A DNA stretch of 11,871 bases from an uncultured Propionibacteriaceae bacterium (GTDB lineage: Bacteria; Actinomycetota; Actinomycetes; Propionibacteriales; Propionibacteriaceae): positions 1-11,871 of the forward strand of contig CALMAD010000336.1 in assembly GCA_937859105.1 (NCBI GenBank). The letters run 5' to 3'. The position numbers and the translations under genes were made by a program. The notes beneath the pieces were generated by a model, which was not told where the DNA came from, did not search any database, and saw nothing but the letters and a program-made list of their open reading frames with translations. Below are positions 1 to 8,321 of the stretch, piece after piece. Each line of letters begins with the position of its first letter. The first letter of the stretch is position 1.

Positions 1-25
1 GCTGGGGCGGCGGGCGTCCTGACGC

Positions 26-51
26 GCGGACGCCGCACCGGCGGCGTCCGC
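26..51 (-). terminator. GC-rich hairpin after the urea transporter gene, possible terminator
   Basis: An 11-bp perfect stem (26-36 pairs with 41-51, arm GCGGACGCCGC) closes on a 4-base loop, about 57 bases past the transporter stop codon in the direction of transcription. There is no T-tract on either strand. It could end the urease operon, as T-less hairpins often do in GC-rich actinobacteria, or serve a gene beyond the left edge. The rest of 1-107 shows no recognisable gene. Confidence 0.45.
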
Positions 52-107
52 TCTGCCGACGAGGGACGACCCGAGCGAGGCCCTAGCCGGCCGGACGACG
101 CGGCCGC

Positions 108-989
108 TCAGTCGCGCCCGCGGGCGATGAGGAGCAGCGCCCACGTGGTCAGGATGAACGGCCAGGTGTACCCCGGGATCGGCGTCAGGGCGAGCAACTG
201 CGTGACGCCCCAGGTCACCGCGGCACCGGCAATCCCCCACGCCCACGCGCGCGGCCCCGGCTTCAGGAAGACCGCGGCCAGCGCGATCGCGGTCAGCACG
301 GGCGAGAACCCGGCCAGCCCCGCGGCGACGGCGGCGGGAGGCGTCCCGGTGAGGAGGGCGATGCCCGTGCCGACGGCCGAGCCCGCGGCGGCGGCGACGC
401 CGACGCGCCAGCCGGCCACGAACAGCCCGGCCAGCATCACGGCCCCCGACAGGGCGCCCTCGACGAGCACCACCTGCGACACGCCCGACAGCCACCCGGC
501 GGCGATGTCGAGCAGGCCGCCGCCCGTCGCCGTCGTGGACGCCGCGCCCGGCACCAGGGCCCGCGCGATCAGGAGCGTGAGCCCCGCGACCACGCAGAAC
601 GGGGCCGTCAGCACCGGCAGCCGCAGCGGCCGGAGCAGCCAGGCCAGCCAGCCCGAGACGGCCGGGCAGGCAGCCGCACCGAGCACGGTCGCGAGCAGCG
701 CCGGCCCGAAGGACCCGCTGAACGTGACCCACGCGGCGCACCCGACGAGCGCCCCGTTGTAGCCGTCGAGGCCCTGGCTGCGATCGTCGGCGGGCAGGCC
801 GAGGGCGGCGGCGGCCAGCGTCTGCGCGAGGGTCCCGAGGAGGGCGAGCAGGGCCATCAGGGGGCTGCCGATCGCGATGCCGACCAGGATGAGCGCCCCG
901 GTCAGCACATTCGGCTGCAGGTAGATCTGCCCGACCCCACGGCCGAGCACGGCGAGGGGTGACGGGGTCTTCACGGCGAGACCGGTCAT
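108..989 (-). CDS. Urea transporter (UT family)
   Basis: This 293-residue, almost entirely hydrophobic protein should sit in the cytoplasmic membrane and pass urea inward to the urease encoded just upstream. It shows the internal duplication of the UT channel family. The first half carries GLDGYNGALVG (73-83) and LPVLTAPF (124-131); the second half carries the matching GLAGFSPVLTAIAL (224-237) and IPGYTWPFI (271-279). The N-terminal QPNVLTGALILVGI segment (25-38) is also typical. Length fits bacterial UT proteins. The ATG is preceded by AGGAGCTTCGC, a good ribosome-binding site with normal spacing. It is the last gene of the urease operon, 59 bases after ureD. Family assignment is firm; that urea rather than a related amide or ammonia is carried is inferred from family and context. 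A gene symbol is omitted because naming varies. Confidence 0.9.
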   Translation of the reverse strand: MTGLAVKTPSPLAVLGRGVGQIYLQPNVLTGALILVGIAIGSPLMALLALLGTLAQTLAAAALGLPADDRSQGLDGYNGALVGCAAWVTFSGSFGPALLATVLGAAACPAVSGWLAWLLRPLRLPVLTAPFCVVAGLTLLIARALVPGAASTTATGGGLLDIAAGWLSGVSQVVLVEGALSGAVMLAGLFVAGWRVGVAAAAGSAVGTGIALLTGTPPAAVAAGLAGFSPVLTAIALAAVFLKPGPRAWAWGIAGAAVTWGVTQLLALTPIPGYTWPFILTTWALLLIARGRD

Positions 990-1048
990 GCGAAGCTCCT
1001 AGCGGGAGTTGGTGTCGAAGGGACGCCCACGGTGCGGGCGCCGGGGCG

Positions 1049-1951
1049 TCAGTACTTGCGGAGCACCGGCGGTGACCCGCCGCGCAGGAGGGCCATCACG
1101 GCGAGCAGCCGCCGCTGCAACGAGTCGGTGTCGAACCCCAGCAGCCGGACCGCCAGCCCGGGGCACCCCAGCCGCGACACGCCCCACCGGACGCCGCGGC
1201 GTCCGGGACGGTCGGGGCCGGGACGGTCGGGGCCGCGACGGTCGGGGTCGCCGGGCAGCGGACCCTCCAGCAGGGCGGCCACGGCGTCCACGCGGGCCTG
1301 GTCGATGCCGGGCGCGACGGCGAGCAGCGACCCGACGTGCGTGTGCCCCTCCAGCCCGCCGACGACGCCGTCGCGGGGCGCGAGCAGCAGGTTGTCGAGC
1401 ACCTCGAGCCGTCCGGCGACGACGACCTCCGTCCGGCTGCGGACCCACTCGTAGCGAAACGGCGTCCCGTCGGGGGCCCAGCCGGGCGTCACGATCTCGG
1501 CGGCGACGTAGCCGGCGTCGGCGGCCATCTCGACCCGGGTCCGCTGGTCGTAGCGGGCGTCCGCGTAGGCGATGACCTGGTCGGGCACGAGTTCGAGCGT
1601 CGCGTCGGCGTCCAGGACGACGGTCGTGTGTTGGGTGGCCGGCGCGGTCGGCGTCCGGTAGATCCGGGTCGCCGACTGCGTCGTCACCAGGGCGGACGCC
1701 GCCCGCCCGACCTCGAACCGCTGCCGGTAGGCGTCCCCACCGAGGTAGCCGCCGCCGGGGTTGACGATCACCGAGGTCACGAGCCCGCCGGGTTCGAGGT
1801 AGAGGGGGCGCAGCGTGCGCAGCGAGCCCTCGTGCCACTGGCCGGCCACCACCGACCGGTCGCCCCGGCGCTCCACGCGCAGGGCGACCGAGCCCATCGC
1901 GGCGCGATCGACGCCGGCGATCGGGGCGGGCGGTGCGTCCACGATCGTCAT
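1049..1951 (-). CDS. ureD: Urease accessory protein UreD (UreH)
   Basis: UreD is the scaffold that binds urease apoprotein and works with UreF and UreG to deliver nickel to the active site. The 300-residue product has the family's landmarks: [12 protein letters not shown] (64-75), [11 protein letters not shown] (90-100), [12 protein letters not shown] (123-134), [12 protein letters not shown] (201-212), and a C-terminal RKY. The ATG overlaps the ureG stop as ATGA (1948-1951), which implies translational coupling. Residues about 235-250 are a short PDRPG-type repeat encoded by three 15-bp DNA units. They fall in a variable stretch between conserved blocks, and the frame stays open, so function is probably unaffected. 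Confidence 0.93.
   Translation of the reverse strand: MTIVDAPPAPIAGVDRAAMGSVALRVERRGDRSVVAGQWHEGSLRTLRPLYLEPGGLVTSVIVNPGGGYLGGDAYRQRFEVGRAASALVTTQSATRIYRTPTAPATQHTTVVLDADATLELVPDQVIAYADARYDQRTRVEMAADAGYVAAEIVTPGWAPDGTPFRYEWVRSRTEVVVAGRLEVLDNLLLAPRDGVVGGLEGHTHVGSLLAVAPGIDQARVDAVAALLEGPLPGDPDRRGPDRPGPDRPGRRGVRWGVSRLGCPGLAVRLLGFDTDSLQRRLLAVMALLRGGSPPVLRKY
1205..1249. repeat. 15-bp tandem repeat, three units, inside ureD
   Basis: Units lie at 1205-1219, 1220-1234 and 1235-1249. The first two are identical (plus strand GGGACGGTCGGGGCC) and the third differs at two bases. A 15-bp period keeps the reading frame and encodes repeated PDRPG in UreD residues 235-249. It is likely a slippage-prone, length-variable spot. 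Confidence 0.85.
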
Positions 1952-2571
1952 CCGAGATCCAGCATCAACACGTCGTGCCGCAGCCAGGTCAGGACGCCGT
2001 CGAGCCCCTCGTCGGTGCGCAGGTTCGTGAAGCAGAACGGACGCTCACCGCGGAACACGCGTGAGTCGGCCTCCATGACCGCGAGGTCGGCGCCCACATG
2101 CGGCGCCAGGTCGGTCTTGTTGATGACGAACAGGTCGGACCGGATCATCCCCTGCCCCGCCTTCCGCGGGATCTTCTCGCCCTGGGCCACGTCGATGATG
2201 TAGATCGAGAAGTCGACCAGCTCGGGGCTGAAGGTCGCCGACAGGTTGTCGCCGCCCGACTCCACGAAGACGAGCTCCAGGTCGGGGTGTCGCGCGACGA
2301 GGTCGGCGATGGCGGTCTCGTTCATCGACGTGTCTTCGCGGATCGCCGTGTGCGGGCAGCCGCCCGTCTCGAGGCCGACGATCCGGTCGACCGGCAGCAC
2401 GCCGGTCGCCGCGAGGATCTTCGCGTCCTCGATCGTGTAGATGTCGTTCGTGACGGCGGCCATGGAGATCTCGCCGGCCATGGCGGCGGCGATCCGCTCG
2501 ATCAGGGCGGTCTTGCCGGCCCCGACGGGGCCGCCGACGCCGACCCGGACGGGTCCTCGGCTGGTGGGCAT
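1948..2571 (-). CDS. ureG: Urease accessory GTPase UreG
   Basis: UreG is the SIMIBI-class GTPase whose GTP hydrolysis drives nickel insertion into urease. The 207-residue protein shows the P-loop GPVGAGKT (14-21), the invariant nickel-binding CPH motif (72-74, within [15 protein letters not shown]), ESGGDN (104-109), and the guanine-specificity motif NKTD (151-154). Length is normal. A strong ribosome-binding site, GGAGGAG, overlaps the ureF stop codon and sits 13 bases or fewer before the ATG. The stop overlaps the ureD start. Nothing is missing from the family pattern. Confidence 0.97.
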   Translation of the reverse strand: MPTSRGPVRVGVGGPVGAGKTALIERIAAAMAGEISMAAVTNDIYTIEDAKILAATGVLPVDRIVGLETGGCPHTAIREDTSMNETAIADLVARHPDLELVFVESGGDNLSATFSPELVDFSIYIIDVAQGEKIPRKAGQGMIRSDLFVINKTDLAPHVGADLAVMEADSRVFRGERPFCFTNLRTDEGLDGVLTWLRHDVLMLDLG

Positions 2572-2584
2572 CTGTTTCTCCTCC

Positions 2585-3283
2585 TCAACTCATGAACAGG
2601 CGCGCCCGCTGGCGCTCGTGGCGCATCTGCGCGATCTCGAGGCCGGGCGCGACCGCGCCCAGCGCCTCGATCGGCAGCTCGGACGCCGCCGCGGCCGCCT
2701 GGGCGACCCGCGGCTGCACGTGCGCGAGCACGTACTGGCCGGCGTCCTGGCCGAGGGGCACCGCCCGGACGGCGTTCTGCGTCAGCGACGTCACCGCCGC
2801 GTGCAGCACGATCGCGACGACCGTGGACGCCGGCGCCCCCAGCGCCCTCCCCACGAGGGCGGTCGCGATCGCCGGATGGCCCGCCGCGAGGCCGGCCTCG
2901 ATGCGTTCGGCGTAGGCCAGCAGCCAGGGTGAGGGATGGTTCGCCGCGGCGATGGCGACGGTGCGGCGTCCGAGATGGGCGCCGGCGTCCCGGACCTGCC
3001 TCGGCAGGGCCTGGGCGCGCAGGAGGTCGTCGACCTCCCAGACCGTCTCGATCGCGGACGCCGTCGCCGTCAGGTGGGCGGCGAGAGCGTCCGTGGTCGT
3101 GAGTTGGTCGCGAACGTAGGCGTCCAGCCAGGCGGCGCAGCTGTCGCGGTCGTGCACGACGCCCTCGGCGACGTAGGTCTCCAGCCCGAAGCTGTGGCTG
3201 AACGCCCCGGTGGGCAGGGCCGAGTCGGCGAACTGCAGCAGCGGCAGCAGGTACGCCGGCAGGTCAGTGGGTGTGGGCGGCAT
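2585..3283 (-). CDS. ureF: Urease accessory protein UreF
   Basis: UreF bridges UreD-bound urease and UreG in the nickel-insertion complex. The 232-residue, alanine-rich helical protein contains the family's opening block [19 protein letters not shown] (15-33). Its start overlaps the end of ureE by 20 bases (3264-3283). No other plausible start lies nearby in this frame, and GGAGGTG is present about 12 bases upstream, so the overlapping ATG is preferred. It ends 13 bases before ureG. Confidence 0.93.
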   Translation of the reverse strand: MPPTPTDLPAYLLPLLQFADSALPTGAFSHSFGLETYVAEGVVHDRDSCAAWLDAYVRDQLTTTDALAAHLTATASAIETVWEVDDLLRAQALPRQVRDAGAHLGRRTVAIAAANHPSPWLLAYAERIEAGLAAGHPAIATALVGRALGAPASTVVAIVLHAAVTSLTQNAVRAVPLGQDAGQYVLAHVQPRVAQAAAAASELPIEALGAVAPGLEIAQMRHERQRARLFMS

Positions 3284-3749
3284 GCCGGAAGGGCACCTCC
3301 ATCACCCGCTCGACGACGGCGTACGGCGTGCCTTCATGGTCGAGGAAGTGGGTGACCGTCCGGTCGTGCTGCACGACCATGACCCCCGCCGACGTGTCGA
3401 GGCCCGGGGCCTTGAAGTCGGCGAAGAACTGCGCGGGCAGGTGCCGGTTGCCGAGCCCGTGCGCCACGCGCAGCGCCTCGACGACGCTGCGCGGGGCGAT
3501 CACGATGACGTCCTGCGAGACGACCGACACCGCGACGACGTCGCTCCCCTCGCGGAGCAGGATGTCGCCGTCGCGCAGGTCGGCGTCCGCAGCCAGCCGG
3601 AGGCCGAACTCGCGCCCGTGGTCGGACCTGACGCGCTGGATGCGCTTCGTCAGGTCCGCCGAGGCGAGCTGGACCCGTTCGACGTGCAGCTGTTCGCGCT
3701 CGGCGGCGGGCAGGTCGGCCAGGTTGCCCTCGATCGCGGTGATGATCAC
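3264..3749 (-). CDS. ureE: Urease nickel metallochaperone UreE
   Basis: UreE binds nickel and hands it to UreG. I start it at a GTG (3749), giving 161 residues beginning VIITAIEGNLADL, which matches the usual UreE opening (MII..I.GN). The frame stays open further upstream inside ureC, but that extension is arginine-rich out-of-frame ureC sequence. The start lies 10 bases after the ureC stop, behind a weak AAGGG. The C-terminal domain has the ferredoxin-like nickel-binding region and ends in a short histidine-bearing tail (RHAAHTH), far shorter than the long polyhistidine tail of Klebsiella UreE. Its last 20 bases overlap ureF. Confidence 0.93.
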   Translation of the reverse strand: MIITAIEGNLADLPAAEREQLHVERVQLASADLTKRIQRVRSDHGREFGLRLAADADLRDGDILLREGSDVVAVSVVSQDVIVIAPRSVVEALRVAHGLGNRHLPAQFFADFKAPGLDTSAGVMVVQHDRTVTHFLDHEGTPYAVVERVMEVPFRHAAHTH

Positions 3750-3759
3750 GCGGCGGCCC

Positions 3760-5472
3760 TTAGAAGAGGAAGTACCGCTGGGCCATCGCCAGCTCCATGG
3801 CCGGCACCGACTCGATGAGCTCCCCGTCGACGTGCACCTGGTACGTCTGCGGGTCGACCTTGACCGTCGGTGTCGCGCTGTTGTGCACCATGTCGGCCTT
3901 CGTGAGGTTCCGCACCCCGGACGCCGCGTGCACCTGCTTGCGCAGCCCCAGCTTCTCGGGGACGCCGGCGTCCAGCGCGGCCTGCGAGACGAACGTGAAC
4001 GACCCCTCGTGCACGGCCGACCCATACGCGCCGAACATGTCCCGCATGAGCGTCGGCTCGGGCGTCGGGATGGACGCGTTGGCGTCCCCCATGACCGCGT
4101 GCGTGATCTGGCCGCCCTTGAGGATGATGTCGGGCTTCACGCCGAAGAACGCCGGCTGCCAGATGACCAGGTCGGCCCACTTGCCCACCTCGACCGACCC
4201 GACGACGTCGCTGATGCCGTTGGCGATCGCCGGATTGATCGTGTACTTGGCGACGTAGCGCTTGATGCGGTTGTTGTCGTCGAAGTCCGCGTCGCCCTCC
4301 AGCGCGCCGCGGGTCTTCTTCATGTGGTTCGCCATCTGCCACGTGCGGATGATCGTCTCGCCGACGCGCCCCATCGCCTGGGAGTCGGAGCTGGTCATCG
4401 AGAAGATGCCGAGGTCGTGCAGGACGTCCTCGGCCGCGATCGTCTCGGGCCGGATGCGGGAGTCGGCGAACGCCACGTCCTCGGGGATGTCGGGGTTGAG
4501 GTGGTGGCACACCATGAGCATGTCGAGGTGCTCTTCGGCGGTGTTGCGCGTGAAGGGCAGCGTCGGGTTCGTGGAGCTCGGCAGCACGTTGGGCAGGCCC
4601 GCCATCACCATGATGTCGGGCGCGTGGCCGCCGCCGGCGCCCTCGGTGTGGAACGTGTGGATGACCCGCCCGTCGATGGCCTTGATCGTGTCCTCGACGA
4701 ACCCGCACTCGTTGAGCGTGTCGGTGTGGATCGCGACCTGCACGTCGTACTCGTCGGCGACCTTGAGCGAGGTGTCGATGCAGGCCCGCGTCGTGCCCCA
4801 GTCCTCGTGGATCTTCAGGCCCATCGCGCCGGCGGCGAGCTGCTCGGCGATCGGTTCGGTCGCCGAGGCATGCCCCTTGCCCATGAAGCCCAGGTTCATC
4901 GGGAACTGCTCCGCCGCCTGCAGCATGCGCGCGAGATGCCAGGCGCCCGGGGTGATCGTCGTGGCGTTCGTGCCGTCGGCCGGGCCGGTGCCGCCGCCGA
5001 TCATCGTCGTCACGCCGGACGCCAGCGCCGTGCCGATCTGGGTGGGCGAGATGAAGTGGATGTGGGAGTCGATGGCGCCCGCGGTCACGATCTTGCCCTC
5101 GCCCGCGATCGCCTCTGTGGCAGTGCCGACGATGATGTCGACGCCCGACTGGGTGTCGGGGTTGCCGGCCTTGCCGATGCCGACGATGCGGCCGTCCTTG
5201 AGGCCGATGTCGGCCTTGACGATGCCGGAGGCGTCCAGGATGAGGGCGTTCGTGATGACGGTGTCGACGGGGCCCTCGTCGCGGGTGAGGCGTCCGTTCT
5301 GGCCCATGCCGTCGCGAATCACCTTGCCACCGCCGAAGACGACCTCGTCGCCGTAGTGGGTGTAGTCCTTCTCGACCTTGGCGAACAGGTCGGTGTCGGC
5401 CAGGCGGACGGAGTCGCCCGTCGTCGGCCCGTAGAGATCGCTGTACTCGCGACGGCTCAATTCTCGGCTCAT
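3760..5472 (-). CDS. ureC: Urease alpha (catalytic) subunit UreC
   Basis: UreC carries the di-nickel site that hydrolyses urea to ammonia and carbamate in the cytoplasm. The 570-residue length is standard. Visible ligands and catalytic residues are His137 and His139 (DSHIHF), the lysine to be carbamylated Lys220 and His222 (GLKIHEDWG), His249 (VAIHTD), His275 ([14 protein letters not shown]), the flap Cys322-His323 (MVCHHLN), and Asp363 ([10 protein letters not shown]). The protein ends AQRYFLF, as in other UreC. ATG at 5472 follows AAGGAG with good spacing, 16 bases after ureB. No lesions are seen. The opposite strand is open over much of this gene, which is a codon-bias shadow. Confidence 0.98.
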   Translation of the reverse strand: MSRELSRREYSDLYGPTTGDSVRLADTDLFAKVEKDYTHYGDEVVFGGGKVIRDGMGQNGRLTRDEGPVDTVITNALILDASGIVKADIGLKDGRIVGIGKAGNPDTQSGVDIIVGTATEAIAGEGKIVTAGAIDSHIHFISPTQIGTALASGVTTMIGGGTGPADGTNATTITPGAWHLARMLQAAEQFPMNLGFMGKGHASATEPIAEQLAAGAMGLKIHEDWGTTRACIDTSLKVADEYDVQVAIHTDTLNECGFVEDTIKAIDGRVIHTFHTEGAGGGHAPDIMVMAGLPNVLPSSTNPTLPFTRNTAEEHLDMLMVCHHLNPDIPEDVAFADSRIRPETIAAEDVLHDLGIFSMTSSDSQAMGRVGETIIRTWQMANHMKKTRGALEGDADFDDNNRIKRYVAKYTINPAIANGISDVVGSVEVGKWADLVIWQPAFFGVKPDIILKGGQITHAVMGDANASIPTPEPTLMRDMFGAYGSAVHEGSFTFVSQAALDAGVPEKLGLRKQVHAASGVRNLTKADMVHNSATPTVKVDPQTYQVHVDGELIESVPAMELAMAQRYFLF

Positions 5473-5488
5473 GGGTGGGTTCTCCTTC

Positions 5489-5797
5489 TCAGTCGAGGGG
5501 GCCGTCGGTGAGGTTCGCGAGGCCGTAGACGGCGCGGTCGCCGCCGATGGCCGTCAGCGTCACCGTGCGCGCGTCCCCCGGCTCGAAGCGGGCGGCCGTG
5601 CCGGCGGGGATATCGAGGCGGAAGCCGTGGGCGGCGTCCCGGTCGAAGCGGAGCGCCGGGTTCACCTCGGCGAAGTGGTAGTGGGAGCCGACCTGCACGG
5701 GGCGGTCTCCGGTGTTGGTGACCTCGACCTCGACGGTCGGGCGGCCCTCGTTGATCGCGATCGGCCCGTCGGCCAGGTGGTATTCGCCGGGAATCAT
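5489..5797 (-). CDS. ureB: Urease beta subunit UreB
   Basis: The small structural beta subunit of the (alpha-beta-gamma)3 urease. The 102-residue product has the family signature from [20 protein letters not shown] through [17 protein letters not shown] (GSHYHF at 37-42) to [18 protein letters not shown]. It is separate from ureA, unlike the fused subunit of Helicobacter. AAGGAG lies eight bases before the ATG. It is 16 bases upstream of both neighbours, in tight operon spacing. Confidence 0.97.
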   Translation of the reverse strand: MIPGEYHLADGPIAINEGRPTVEVEVTNTGDRPVQVGSHYHFAEVNPALRFDRDAAHGFRLDIPAGTAARFEPGDARTVTLTAIGGDRAVYGLANLTDGPLD

Positions 5798-5813
5798 CGG
5801 TTCTCCTTCGGCC

Positions 5814-6116
5814 TCAGCGGATCGGATCGTGAACGGTGACGAGCTTCGTGCCGTCCGGGAACGTCGCCTCGAGCTGCACGGCGTGGATCATCTCCGGGAC
5901 GCCGTCCATCACGTCGTCGCGGGAGAGCAGGGTCGTGCCGTAGGACATCAGGTCGGCGACCGTCCGGCCGTCGCGGGCCGCCTCAAGCAGCTCGGCGGTG
6001 ATGAAGGCCACCGCCTCGGGATGGTTGAGCTTGAGACCGCGCTCGCGCCGGCGGCGCGCGAGGTCGCCGGCCACGACGATGAGCAGCTTCTCCTGCTCAC
6101 GTGGTTCGAGGTGCAT
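5814..6116 (-). CDS. ureA: Urease gamma subunit UreA
   Basis: The gamma subunit, first gene of the urease operon. I choose the ATG at 6116, which gives exactly 100 residues ([13 protein letters not shown] to VHDPIR), the standard gamma length. The open frame extends further upstream, but that part does not resemble UreA. GGGAG lies upstream at usable spacing. Typical blocks are [20 protein letters not shown] and [20 protein letters not shown]. The 179-base gap ahead holds the likely control region. Confidence 0.97.
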   Translation of the reverse strand: MHLEPREQEKLLIVVAGDLARRRRERGLKLNHPEAVAFITAELLEAARDGRTVADLMSYGTTLLSRDDVMDGVPEMIHAVQLEATFPDGTKLVTVHDPIR

Positions 6117-6155
6117 AGATACTCCCGTGGTTGGCAGTGAAGCGCGGCGCGTCCG

Positions 6156-6181
6156 CGAAACCCCTGGGACCAGGGGTTTCG
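6156..6181 (-). other. Perfect hairpin/palindrome between lacI-type gene and ureA
   Basis: Arms CGAAACCCCTG (6156-6166) and CAGGGGTTTCG (6171-6181) pair perfectly across a 4-base loop, 40 bases before the ureA start. No T-tract follows on the minus strand. It may be a terminator for the upstream regulator gene, a leader hairpin of the urease mRNA, or a protein-binding palindrome. The sequence alone does not decide. Confidence 0.6.
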
Positions 6182-6199
6182 GCGTGCGCCGCCGGTGGC

Positions 6200-6225
6200 A
6201 CCGTAGCCCCCGACTGCCCCTCCAA
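6200..6225 (-). promoter_or_regulatory. Weak candidate urease promoter
   Basis: On the minus strand TTGGAG (6220-6225) and TACGGT (6200-6205) resemble -35 and -10 boxes, but the spacer is only 14 bases. Its position just downstream of the GlnR-like box is the main argument for it. The true start site could be elsewhere in 6117-6242. Confidence 0.2.
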
Positions 6226-6242
6226 CGCGCGTGCCCAGGGCC

Positions 6243-6280
6243 GTTACATGGCTCTAACACGTCCGTAACGCAACGGTAGA
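6243..6280 (-). promoter_or_regulatory. GlnR-like nitrogen regulator box upstream of ureA
   Basis: Four 5-mers are spaced by exactly six bases on the plus strand: GTTAC (6243-6247), CTAAC (6254-6258), GTAAC (6265-6269) and a weaker GTAGA (6276-6280). The actinobacterial GlnR consensus is a series of gTnAC/GaAAC half-sites separated by six bases. GlnR is known to control ureA in Streptomyces. The box lies 127-164 bases before the ureA ATG. Whether it would activate or repress cannot be read from the sequence, and the glnR gene is not in the window. Confidence 0.6.
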
Positions 6281-6295
6281 GACGCCCGGACGCCC

Positions 6296-7324
6296 CTACG
6301 AGGCCGGCGGCGCCACCGACTCGCGGATCACCTCGGGGCACTCGACGCGGGTGACCCCGGGCGGAGCCGGGTCCTCCACGACGCCGAGCCGCGACAGCAG
6401 CGCCCCCACCGCCAGCTGACCCATCACCCGGTGCGGCAGCGCCATCGTCGTCAGCGCCGGGTACAGTTCGCTGGCCACGTTCTCGTAGTCGTCGAAGCCG
6501 ACCACCGACAGGTCATGCGGGATCGACAGCCCCAGCCGCCGGGCGGCGTGGTAGACCCCCATCGCGGCGATGTCGTTGTAGGCGAAGATGGCGGTGGGCC
6601 GGTCCGGCGCGTCCAGCAGCGGCAGTGCGGCCTCCTCGGCCGGCTTCGACCCGAAGTGCACCTGCTTCGGGACCGCGACCCGGCCCTCACCGAGGCCGGA
6701 TTCGGCCAACGCCGCCTGAAAGCCCTCAAGCCGGAGCTGACGGGCCAGCCCGTCGCCCGCCGGCTCGCTGAGGTGAGCGATCCGCCGGTGCCCCTGACCG
6801 ATGAGCAGCCGCACCGCCGACCGAGCGGCGGCGAAGCCGTCGGGCACGAAGCAGGGCACCTCAGGGTCGTCAGTGACGGCGTCCAGGCCCACCGTGGGGA
6901 CGCCACGGGTGCGGCCATCGAAGTCCAGCCGTCGGTGGTACATGGCCGCGAAGATGAACCCGTCGACCTGGCGGGCGGCCAGCGCTGCGACCGCGCGGTC
7001 CACCAGCGGCGGCTTGTTGTCGGTGCCGAGCCAGAACAGCAGGTGATCATGCTGCCAGGCCACCTCCTGCGCGCCGAGCACCATCGCCGAGGCGCTCCCC
7101 GAGGTCAGCACCGAGTCGCTCACCACGCCGATGGTGCGGGTGCGCCGCGTGCGCAGGCTGCGCGCGGCCAGGTTGGGCGTGTATCCGAGCTTCTCCGCGG
7201 CGGCCCGGACGCGCGCCTCCGTCTCCGGCGTGATGCGGTCGCTGGTGCCGTTCAGCACCAGCGAGACGGTGGATGGGGACACCCCGCACTCCGCCGCCAC
7301 GTCCTTCAACCGGACCTGAGCCAT
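6296..7324 (-). CDS. LacI-family transcriptional repressor
   Basis: A 342-residue regulator starting at ATG 7324. A GTG two codons upstream is possible, but [10 protein letters not shown] is the usual LacI opening and GGGGTGATC precedes the ATG. The helix-turn-helix [21 protein letters not shown] (6-26) is followed by the hinge helix NLAARSLR (51-58), then a periplasmic-binding-protein-like sugar domain containing [19 protein letters not shown] and LSVVGFDD. It is the last gene of the sugar-uptake operon and intact. Its probable target is the long palindrome ahead of the binding-protein gene, so the inducer is likely the imported sugar or its breakdown product. The ligand itself cannot be named. 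Confidence 0.92.
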   Translation of the reverse strand: MAQVRLKDVAAECGVSPSTVSLVLNGTSDRITPETEARVRAAAEKLGYTPNLAARSLRTRRTRTIGVVSDSVLTSGSASAMVLGAQEVAWQHDHLLFWLGTDNKPPLVDRAVAALAARQVDGFIFAAMYHRRLDFDGRTRGVPTVGLDAVTDDPEVPCFVPDGFAAARSAVRLLIGQGHRRIAHLSEPAGDGLARQLRLEGFQAALAESGLGEGRVAVPKQVHFGSKPAEEAALPLLDAPDRPTAIFAYNDIAAMGVYHAARRLGLSIPHDLSVVGFDDYENVASELYPALTTMALPHRVMGQLAVGALLSRLGVVEDPAPPGVTRVECPEVIRESVAPPAS

Positions 7325-7347
7325 GATCACCCCGCATTTCCCGCCGT

Positions 7348-7395
7348 GCGAGCGTACCTCAGGGCCGATTCTCCACCGCAGCCAGGGACGCTCGC
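7348..7395. other. Weak inverted repeat between hydrolase and regulator genes
   Basis: GCGAGCGT (7348-7355) and ACGCTCGC (7388-7395) are inverted repeats with a 32-base loop, filling most of the 73-base gap between the hydrolase stop and the repressor start. It could be a weak attenuating structure or chance in GC-rich DNA. Confidence 0.25.
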
Positions 7396-7397
7396 GT

Positions 7398-8321
7398 TCA
7401 GGTTTCGCGCACGATCGGCACCGGGTCGAGGATCTCCCCGACGAAGGCTCCCTCCACCAGGTCGCTGAACCCCAGCAGTTTGGGGACGCCGTCGATGTCC
7501 TCGATCACCCGCGCCGCGTACAACGAGTCATGGTCGACGCGGCGGGCGCGGCCCAGATCCCACGGGCCGAGCAACCCCGGCCCGTCCACCAGCCACATGC
7601 CGCCGCGCTGGCCAGGCGGATGCTGCGCCGGATCCAGCTGCCCCACCGCGGTGCAGAACGCGAGGTGAGGACGCCCGTCCAGCTCGACGTACTGGATCAC
7701 TTCCGCCTGGAAGAACTTGCTGGGCTGGGAGAGGGGCGGCCGCACCTCCCACCGGTCCAGATCCTTCGACCAGGCGTGGCCGACGACACCGCGGGAGAAC
7801 GGCTGACCGCTGGCGGACCGGGCCGTGATCAGCATGTGCCAACCGTGTCCGCCGGGGTCCGCCACGACCCACGGGTCACGCCATGCCTCGTCGTGCCACG
7901 GCCCCCCGAGCTTCTCGTACCAGCGCGGATCCGCCTCCACCAGCGGCTCGTCACCGAACCGCTCCCAGTGGACGAGGTCCTCCGAGTCGGCTCGCCCGAT
8001 GCGCTGCACCAGGCAGCCCTCGGCGCGCGAACCACCGGTGTAGAAGAGGTGGTAGCGGCCGGACGGGCCCTGGATCACGGAGCCGGTCCAGGTCGTCCCG
8101 TCGTCCCAGCCGGGCTCGTGACGGGGCTCGAGCGCAGTGGGCAGCACCGTCCACGTCCGCCAGTCGTCGCTGACCGCGTGACCGATCGAGGGGCTCATGT
8201 GGCGCGCCTCAGGGTCGCCCAGGGCCCGCTCCGCCTGCAGGAAGAAGAGATGATGCCGACCGAGGTCGTCCGTGAACGGCCACGAATCCCACACCCACTG
8301 ATGCTCGAGCCTCAGGCTCAC
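7398..8321 (-). CDS. Cytoplasmic GH32/GH68-like glycoside hydrolase (five-bladed propeller)
   Basis: A 307-residue enzyme starting at GTG 8321, which overlaps the ancestral permease stop as GTGA. The frame is open further upstream, but that part is shadow of the permease gene. It has three acidic motifs spaced as in the beta-fructosidase superfamily: VWDSWPF with Asp12 as candidate nucleophile, AWRDP (Arg148-Asp149-Pro150), and QAEV with Glu207 as candidate acid/base. WDSWP resembles GH68 more than the WMNDPNG of classic GH32. No signal peptide is seen, so it should act in the cytoplasm on imported sugar, perhaps sucrose or a fructo-oligosaccharide. It lacks the C-terminal beta-sandwich of GH32. 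GH43-like activity is an alternative. The exact substrate is unknown. It is intact although the transporter genes upstream are broken. Confidence 0.75.
   Translation of the reverse strand: MSLRLEHQWVWDSWPFTDDLGRHHLFFLQAERALGDPEARHMSPSIGHAVSDDWRTWTVLPTALEPRHEPGWDDGTTWTGSVIQGPSGRYHLFYTGGSRAEGCLVQRIGRADSEDLVHWERFGDEPLVEADPRWYEKLGGPWHDEAWRDPWVVADPGGHGWHMLITARSASGQPFSRGVVGHAWSKDLDRWEVRPPLSQPSKFFQAEVIQYVELDGRPHLAFCTAVGQLDPAQHPPGQRGGMWLVDGPGLLGPWDLGRARRVDHDSLYAARVIEDIDGVPKLLGFSDLVEGAFVGEILDPVPIVRET

Noticed and set aside
999..1838. Arginine-rich minus-strand frame overlapping ureD
   Set aside because: Out-of-frame shadow of ureD; ureD has all the family motifs and the ATGA link to ureG.
3750..4025. 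Upstream extension of ureE into ureC
   Set aside because: Arginine/serine-rich out-of-frame ureC sequence; UreE homology starts at VIITAIEGN.
3271..5511. A long open frame of 746 codons on the plus strand opposite ureE and ureC
   Set aside because: It mirrors strongly conserved UreC/UreE coding sequence, has low-complexity Arg/Asp/Val-rich composition, and arises from GC-rich third-position bias. No ribosome-binding site or family features.
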